A DNA stretch of 10,736 nucleotides, taken from the NCBI GenBank assembly GCA_013698305.1, contig JACCVC010000272.1, forward strand, positions 1-10,736. Direction: 5' to 3'. The notes under the pieces are model-generated. The model was not told the DNA's origin. It did not search any database and worked only from the letters and a program-made list of their open reading frames with translations. Positions 6,912 through 10,736 of the stretch are shown piece by piece (position 1 is the first letter of the stretch; every line of letters begins with the position of its first letter). Source of the stretch: Chloroflexia bacterium. GTDB lineage: Bacteria > Chloroflexota > Chloroflexia > Thermomicrobiales > UBA6265. The position numbers and the translations under genes are program-made.

Positions 6912-7070
6912 GCGGCTTCTACCGCGTCCTCACCCCGTGGCCGTCATCCTTACCGGGCATCCAACACCCATCAGCATCGACATATGACGTACCCTTCTCG
7001 CATCTCACACGACCAGTCTTGACCGGGCCGGCGTCTCGCCACGCGCCAGCACGCTGATTCAGGCAACGCT

Positions 7071-7445
7071 TCGTTCATTCGTGCGGACGCGGACGGCGGC
7101 ACCTTCCGCATCGACGGCACCGGCGGATTCGCGGGCAGCGTGGCCGAGGAGGCCGGATACCCGGTCGACAACGGGCCGGAGGATGAATCGGCGGAGGATG
7201 CCGGGTTCGTGACCGTCAGCCAGGAGCGGCTGGGTCAGCTCGAAGCCGATCTCATCGTGGTGCCCGATCCCGGCGAAAACGCGGTCAGCTTCGGCGCCGA
7301 GGTGTTCGAGGACAACCCGTTCTGGGATCAGCTTCCCTCCGTTCAGGCGGGGCAGGTGCTCGCGCTGCCGCAATCGATCTACAACGGCGGCACCTACCTC
7401 GCGGCGGAGCTGCTGCTTCGGGCATTGCGAGAGGCGCTGACCTGA
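7071..7445 (+). pseudogene. C-terminal remnant of a FecB/BtuF-type siderophore-binding protein
   Basis: The frame is open from a TGA at 7020-7022 to the TGA at 7443-7445, and family-like sequence starts near 7071 (S-F-I-R-A-D). It covers only the C-terminal lobe of an iron-siderophore/cobalamin periplasmic binding protein: G-T-G-G-F-A-G-S-V, then S-Q-E-R-L-G-Q-L-E-A-D-L-I-V-V-P-D, then W-D-Q-L-P-S-V-Q-A-G-Q-V-L-A-L-P. A complete protein has about 300-350 residues; about 125 codons remain, with no signal peptide or N-terminal lobe. The first usable start codon is GTG at 7140, inside the conserved part, and nothing recognisable precedes 7071 in any forward frame. This indicates a 5' deletion rather than a short gene. 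It sits 31 nt before a damaged sucrase/ferredoxin-like gene, hinting at a former iron locus. Confidence 0.7.
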
Positions 7446-7476
7446 CCGGCGTTTCACTGGATGAGGGACACGACCA

Positions 7477-8487
7477 TTGGACATGATCATGGACACCGCA
7501 CCAGCGGCCATCGCCGTGCGGCGCGAGGCCGACCGCCGCTTCTGCTCGAAGGTCTCGATGGCCGCGGGAGACGACCCGGCCGGCACCGGATCATCATTCG
7601 ACACCTACCTGACCGTCGAGATCGCCCTGCCCTGAAAATCGGCGGTCACCGACTCCTCCCGGTTCCCTCCAGAGCTGGCGGAGGCGATCGACGTCTATCT
7701 GGAGTCGGAACGGGTCGGACGGGCGCGATTCACTGCGCTCGTGCCCGATCCCGGTGACGACCATCCCGGCCAGACGCGCGTGATGGTCTTGCGTCGCCCC
7801 GCCGCGCCATTCGTTGCGTTCCAGAAGCGGGAATTCATGCTGCCCGAGCGGGAGGTGGCGCCGTGTGTCCTGGCGCTGGCGGATGACCCGGATGGACTCG
7901 GCCGGTTCACCGGGTACGAACGGGACACGGCGCACATCCGGGACATGCTGGTCTGCACGCACGGAGCCAGGGACGCCTGCTGCGCAACGTTCGGCTATCC
8001 GATCTACCGGGAGCTGCGAGAGTCGTGGGCCAGCGACACGCTTCGGGTGTGGCGCGCCAGCCACATCGGCGGTCACCGGTTCGCCCCGACGCTGATCGAC
8101 CTGCCCGAGGGTCGCACCTGGGGACATCTCGACCAGCGGCTGGCCGCGCAGATCGTGCAGAGGACGGGGTCGGTCTTCGAGGTCTCGCGATGCTGCCGCG
8201 GATGGGCTGGTGTGACGGCGCCGTTCGAGCAGGTGGCGGAGCGGGAGATCCTCCGTCGCAAAGGGTGGGAGTGGCTGGGCTATGGCAAGCGCGGAGAGAC
8301 GCTGGCGACCAGCGACGATGGCACCAGCGCCGACGTTCGCATCTCGTTTCAGAACGCCGACGCAACAGAGTCAGGCGCCTACGAGGCCAGGGTCGAGGTG
8401 GTGGGGACCGTTCCGACGGGAGGGTGTTCGGGAGAGGGAGGCGAAGCGCCGCAGTACCGGGTGCGCCAGCTCGACCGGGTCTCCTGA
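7477..8487 (+). pseudogene. Sucrase/ferredoxin-like protein (Suc_Fer family) interrupted by in-frame TGA
   Basis: One reading frame gives a near-complete thioredoxin-like [2Fe-2S] ferredoxin of the Suc_Fer-like family (about 336 codons), except for a TGA at 7633-7635. The 5' part (TTG 7477 with GAGGGA 8 nt upstream, or ATG 7483 or 7489) contains F-C-S-K, a G-D-D-P-A-G-T motif and T-Y-L-T-V-E-I-A-L-P immediately before the TGA, where relatives normally have Trp. The downstream part continues in the same frame with C-T-H-G-A-R-D-A-C-C (7954-7983), H-I-G-G-H-R-F-A-P (8062-8088), G-R-T-W-G-H-L-D and a normal C-terminus. A single TGG to TGA change explains the break, and GTG at 7741 could allow a separate 248-residue fragment. 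Other genes in the window end with TGA, so genetic-code reassignment is unlikely; a true nonsense mutation or a sequencing error are the main options. Family members may work as ferredoxin-like reductases, possibly in iron release. Confidence 0.72.
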
Positions 8488-8522
8488 TCGCGTCGTGCCG
8501 AAAAGAGGTGAGCGGGTAGGGT

Positions 8523-9107
8523 CTATACCCCCTCGTAGATCTCGTCCAGCCGCAGGTACGACCTCGGGCAGGGGATGCTGAACTCGCCGTCGTCAACATC
8601 GACGGCATGCAGCCACACGCCCTTGCTGGTGCGGAGGTGACGCTCCACCCGGCGGCGGTCGGGATCAACGACCAGGTACATCCTGAGCGAAGGGATCCGG
8701 TTGTAAGCGCCCCACTTCTCCATCTGGTCGATCGTTTCGTGGCCGGGTGTCATCACCTCGACGAGCAGGCAGGGCGCGTGCTCGATCCCGTGCTCGTCAG
8801 GCTCCGCGGCGCAGACGACCATCACGTCCGGATAGTAGACGGCGTCCATGAAGGCCAGCAGATTGACTGTTCGCGTCATGATCCGGCACGGCGGGTTGTC
8901 GGTGTCCTCGGTGTTCTCGGCCAGCCACTCGGCGGTCTCGACCAGCGTGCGGTAGATGTTGTCGACGATCCGGTCGTGCCGTGGAGAGGTCTCGGGCACC
9001 GGATGGCGAAAGCCGCCGACCAGGTCGTGGCGGATCGGCGCGTCGTGCTCGAGCTCGAGATACTGTTCGATGGTCAGTTGGCGCTGCGGCGCGGTGGATT
9101 GTGACAT
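8523..9107 (-). CDS. Uma2 family (DUF820) putative endonuclease, copy A
   Basis: A 194-residue protein of the Uma2/DUF820 family, which has a PD-(D/E)XK restriction-endonuclease-like fold and is widespread in Cyanobacteria and Chloroflexota; the biological role is poorly known. Visible landmarks are T-I-E-Q-Y-L-E-L-E (12-20), Y-Y-P-D94-V-M-V-V, P-C-L-L-V-E117-V and K131 in the following helix, then Y-L-V-V-D-P-D-R-R-R-V-E-R. The usual E-x-x-D-G signature is altered to H-D28-L-V-G31-G, so this copy may be catalytically changed. ATG at 9107 has AAGGG about 7 nt upstream; an upstream extension to 9203 overlaps copy B and was rejected. It starts 2 nt after the stop of copy B, so the two are translated as a tandem pair. 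Confidence 0.85.
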   Translation of the reverse strand: MSQSTAPQRQLTIEQYLELEHDAPIRHDLVGGFRHPVPETSPRHDRIVDNIYRTLVETAEWLAENTEDTDNPPCRIMTRTVNLLAFMDAVYYPDVMVVCAAEPDEHGIEHAPCLLVEVMTPGHETIDQMEKWGAYNRIPSLRMYLVVDPDRRRVERHLRTSKGVWLHAVDVDDGEFSIPCPRSYLRLDEIYEGV

Positions 9108-9109
9108 CG

Positions 9110-9664
9110 CTACAACCCTTCGTAGATGCCCGCAATGGACAGCTCGGTCTCGGGGCAGGGGACAGAGACGGTGCTGTCGCCGATCAGCGTGGCATGGAGC
9201 CATGTACCGTCCTGGTCACGATAGTAGCGCTCGACGCGCCGCCTGTCCTGATCGACGCGGAGATAGGCGTCCAGACTGGGGATGGCCTGGTAGTCCGTCA
9301 GCTTCTGGCGCCGGTCCTTGTCCGTGGTGCTGGGTGAGGCGACTTCGACGATCAAGCAGGGAGCATGCTCCAGGTACGGATCGTCCGGTTCCGGCTCGCA
9401 GACGACCATGATGTCCGGATAGTAGACGCGGTCGTTCGGCGTCCGCACCTTCATGTCATTGATGTAGACGCGGCACGAGGTGTCGTCCGCGGCATCGGCA
9501 AGCATGCGAAAGATTCGTCCCGCGATCAGGTTGTGCCGTCGAGAGGAGCCGGTCATGGCATGGAGCCAGCCGTCCACGTATTCGTGGCGGATGGGCACGT
9601 CCCTTTCCAGTTCCAGGTACTCCTCGATACTCATTGCTCGTTGCGGTGTCGCAGGTTCGGCCAT
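9110..9664 (-). CDS. Uma2 family (DUF820) putative endonuclease, copy B
   Basis: A 184-residue Uma2 family protein with the full set of expected residues: E28-Y-V-D31-G, Y-Y-P-D84-I-M-V-V, P-C-L-I-V-E107-V-A-S-P-S-T and K121, then Y-L-R-V-D-Q-D-R-R-R-V-E-R and the C-terminal S-I-A-G-I-Y-E-G-L. GAAGGG lies 7 nt before the ATG at 9664. It is clearly a paralogue of the next gene downstream: both begin with a short polar tail, P-Q-R and an E-Q/E-Y-L-E-L-E stretch, and share several identical blocks. The C-terminus matches a short remnant at 9978-10013, so a third copy once lay upstream. Its function is unknown; nuclease activity is assigned by fold only. Confidence 0.88.
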   Translation of the reverse strand: MAEPATPQRAMSIEEYLELERDVPIRHEYVDGWLHAMTGSSRRHNLIAGRIFRMLADAADDTSCRVYINDMKVRTPNDRVYYPDIMVVCEPEPDDPYLEHAPCLIVEVASPSTTDKDRRQKLTDYQAIPSLDAYLRVDQDRRRVERYYRDQDGTWLHATLIGDSTVSVPCPETELSIAGIYEGL

Positions 9665-9675
9665 ATGCTGCCCTT

Positions 9676-9974
9676 CTATCGGTCCAGGTTGTCAGGCTGA
9701 TCCGTCAGGCTACCCACTGCCGCGCGCCAGACCTGCGGATCACCAAGCCGCACCGCGGCGTCTTCCCCGACCATCTCCAGCAGCCATCCGAGCATCGTGA
9801 TTCGCTGCGCCTCGCTGTGGTAGGACTTCCCGTCCACCATCTCCATCTTGCCGGGTGCTCATGAAGAGCGCGGTAGTTCCGATCTGCTTCCTCGCGCGAC
9901 CACCCACGTCCCTCGCGGCGGATGTCGAAGTGGTGCAGCTCCTCCAACGCTGCCTGCCCTGGATCACCCTTCAT
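9676..9974 (-). pseudogene. Small unknown ORF with apparent frameshift (or two overlapping tiny cistrons)
   Basis: I do not recognise the family. The first part, from ATG at 9974 (GAGGAG about 9 nt upstream), reads 43 plausible codons: M-K-G-D-P-G-Q-A-A-L-E-E-L, then R-E-E-A-D-R-N-Y-R-A-L. After 9846 that frame degenerates into Arg/Ser/Trp-rich sequence. The -1 frame instead gives 56 protein-like codons from ATG 9846 to TAG 9676 (M-E-M-V-D-G-K-S-Y-H-S-E-A-Q-R-I, then W-L-L-E-M-V). Joined by a -1 shift they make about 99 residues, so a one-base deletion is the simplest reading. No slippery heptamer is visible, and independent translation from 9846 is also possible. The ORF ends 11 nt before Uma2 copy B and probably belongs to the same transcript. 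Confidence 0.5.
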
Positions 9975-9977
9975 GGA

Positions 9978-10013
9978 CTACAGCTCCTCGTAGATGCCGG
10001 CAAGCGTTGACAT
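9978..10013 (-). pseudogene. Remnant of a third Uma2 C-terminus
   Basis: Twelve codons including the stop read M-S-T-L-A-G-I-Y-E-E-L, nearly the same as the end of Uma2 copy B (L-S-I-A-G-I-Y-E-G-L). Upstream of 10013 the frame (F-Q-P-Y-N-R-I) is not Uma2-like, so the rest has been deleted. The GAG-GAG codons now double as the ribosome binding site of the next ORF (start 9974). Confidence 0.45.
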
Positions 10014-10019
10014 GATGCG

Positions 10020-10025
10020 ATTATA
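10020..10025 (-). promoter_or_regulatory. Possible -10 element TATAAT for the Uma2 cluster
   Basis: The minus strand carries a perfect TATAAT in an AT-rich patch, about 45 nt upstream of the ORF starting at 9974. No good -35 is seen at 16-19 bp, so this is a weak prediction. Confidence 0.3.
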
Positions 10026-10118
10026 CGGCTGGAAGCCACTCATCATGGAGCGGTCTCCGCACGACCAGTGCTCGACCGCCCAGATGAATGCCGACGAGGC
10101 TGAAAGGACCTGTTCATC

Positions 10119-10736
10119 GTGAGTGACATTTTTCCTCATCCCGACTACAAGCGTTACGTGCTGGAACCCGCATTCGGCGAGGCGCAGCGCCTGATGTTTC
10201 CGCACATGATGGCGGCCAACGAGGCGCACACGCTGATGCTGGCTGAAGCCGGGATCATCCCTCGGGGGCAGGCGGCGGCGCTGCTGAAGGCGAATCGAGA
10301 AGTTGAGCAGGAGGGACCTGACGCGTTCACGTATGCGCCCGCTGTTGAAGACCTCTTCTTCGCGGTCGAGCAGCGGTTGATCGAGCGGGCGGGAGCGGAG
10401 GCTGGAGGAAACGTGCAGATTGCGCGGTCCCGCAACGATCTCGACGCGGTGATGGCGCGGCAGATGGTCCGGGAGCGGCTGGTCGGCTTGCAGGATCAGG
10501 TTCTGACGGTTCGGGAGGCGCTGCTGGACCTGATCTCGCAGCACCACGTCACCCTGATGCCAGGTGTCACCCACACCCAACCGGCCCAGCCAACCACGCT
10601 GGCGCATCACCTGATGGGCGTATTGGGACCGTTCGAGCGGGACAACGCCCGGCTGGCGTCGGCATGGGAGCGAGTGAACAAGTGCCCGCTCGGGGTGGCG
10701 GCGTTCACCACCACCAGCTTCCCGATCGACCGGGAG
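10119..10736 (+). CDS. Argininosuccinate-lyase-like enzyme, partial (3' end off the right edge)
   Basis: The first 206 residues of an aspartase/fumarase-superfamily lyase, closest by motif to argininosuccinate lyase: E77-D-L-F-F-A-V-E, then G-G-N-V-Q-I-A-R103-S-R-N-D107, then M-P-G-V-T151-H152-T-Q-P-A-Q-P-T-T-L-A-H-H, then T-T-S-F-P-I-D-R-E at the edge. His152 is the expected catalytic base partner; the flexible loop with the catalytic Ser lies outside the window. GTG at 10119 is preceded by AAAGGA 10 nt upstream and fits the beginning of the protein. It departs from housekeeping ArgH: no W-G-G-R-F near the start, R-S-R-N-D-L instead of R-S-R-N-D-Q, and T-H-T-Q-P-A-Q-P instead of T-H-x-Q-R-A-Q-P. 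A paralogue with another amino-acid-like substrate is therefore plausible. It is divergent from the Uma2 cluster. Confidence 0.8.
   Translation, partial: MSDIFPHPDYKRYVLEPAFGEAQRLMFPHMMAANEAHTLMLAEAGIIPRGQAAALLKANREVEQEGPDAFTYAPAVEDLFFAVEQRLIERAGAEAGGNVQIARSRNDLDAVMARQMVRERLVGLQDQVLTVREALLDLISQHHVTLMPGVTHTQPAQPTTLAHHLMGVLGPFERDNARLASAWERVNKCPLGVAAFTTTSFPIDRE

Noticed and set aside
7633..7635. TGA read as tryptophan or selenocysteine by recoding
   Set aside because: TGA ends other convincing genes here (cupin, M20), the expected residue is Trp rather than Cys, and no recoding hairpin is evident right after it; mutation or read error is simpler.
10007..10012. Perfect TTGACA on the plus strand upstream of the lyase gene
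   Set aside because: No acceptable -10 hexamer occurs 16-18 bp downstream; TATACG lies only 9 bp away.
9978..10610. Long minus-strand open frame opposite the lyase gene
   Set aside because: Most of it mirrors the conserved lyase reading frame; only its last 12 codons resemble a Uma2 end and are annotated separately.
1..10736. CRISPR arrays, tRNA or rRNA genes, transposase genes
   Set aside because: No regularly spaced repeats, tRNA-like cloverleaf, rRNA-like segment or transposase motif was noticed by eye on either strand.

Overview
The window looks like a piece of a high-GC chromosome from a Chloroflexota bacterium, possibly Thermomicrobia-like. This is inferred from GTG starts with purine-rich ribosome binding sites, a Tat-exported sugar-type binding protein with a Q-E-A-T-P-A-A linker after the signal peptide, a sucrase/ferredoxin-like protein and tandem Uma2 genes. 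No marker gene here proves the taxonomy.

Layout, left to right. Bases 1-598 (minus strand) hold a HicA toxin gene followed by a HicB-type antitoxin gene that runs off the left edge. A 25-bp perfect dyad (629-653) sits between hicA and the divergent plus-strand genes. Bases 720-3420 (plus) encode a one-domain cupin, an M20 metallopeptidase/deacylase and an Amidohydrolase_2 family enzyme. Bases 3475-6911 (plus) are a carbohydrate-type ABC importer: promoter, Tat-secreted binding protein, a hairpin-rich intergenic region and two overlapping permease genes, with no ATPase gene. Both plus-strand promoters I can read have the same architecture, TTGCCA, 17 bp, TAGSAT.

Bases 7071-8487 (plus) look like a decaying iron-uptake locus. 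There is a 5'-truncated remnant of a FecB/BtuF-type siderophore-binding protein, then a sucrase/ferredoxin-like gene interrupted by an in-frame TGA exactly where the family normally has a tryptophan. Bases 8523-10013 (minus) are a Uma2 (DUF820) neighbourhood: two intact tandem paralogues, a small frameshifted upstream ORF, and a remnant of a third Uma2 C-terminus. A divergent argininosuccinate-lyase-like gene (plus) starts at 10119 and runs off the right edge.

Working together (inference): the importer, the M20 and amidohydrolase enzymes, the cupin and perhaps the lyase could form a scavenging pathway for a small organic compound bearing amide, carboxylate or sugar groups. The substrate cannot be read from the sequence. 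The best candidates for something unusual are the TGA-interrupted ferredoxin-like gene, the multi-hairpin element inside the transporter operon, the MecI/BlaI-like dyad at the hicA/cupin divergence, and the eroding Uma2 cluster with its frame-switched small ORF.
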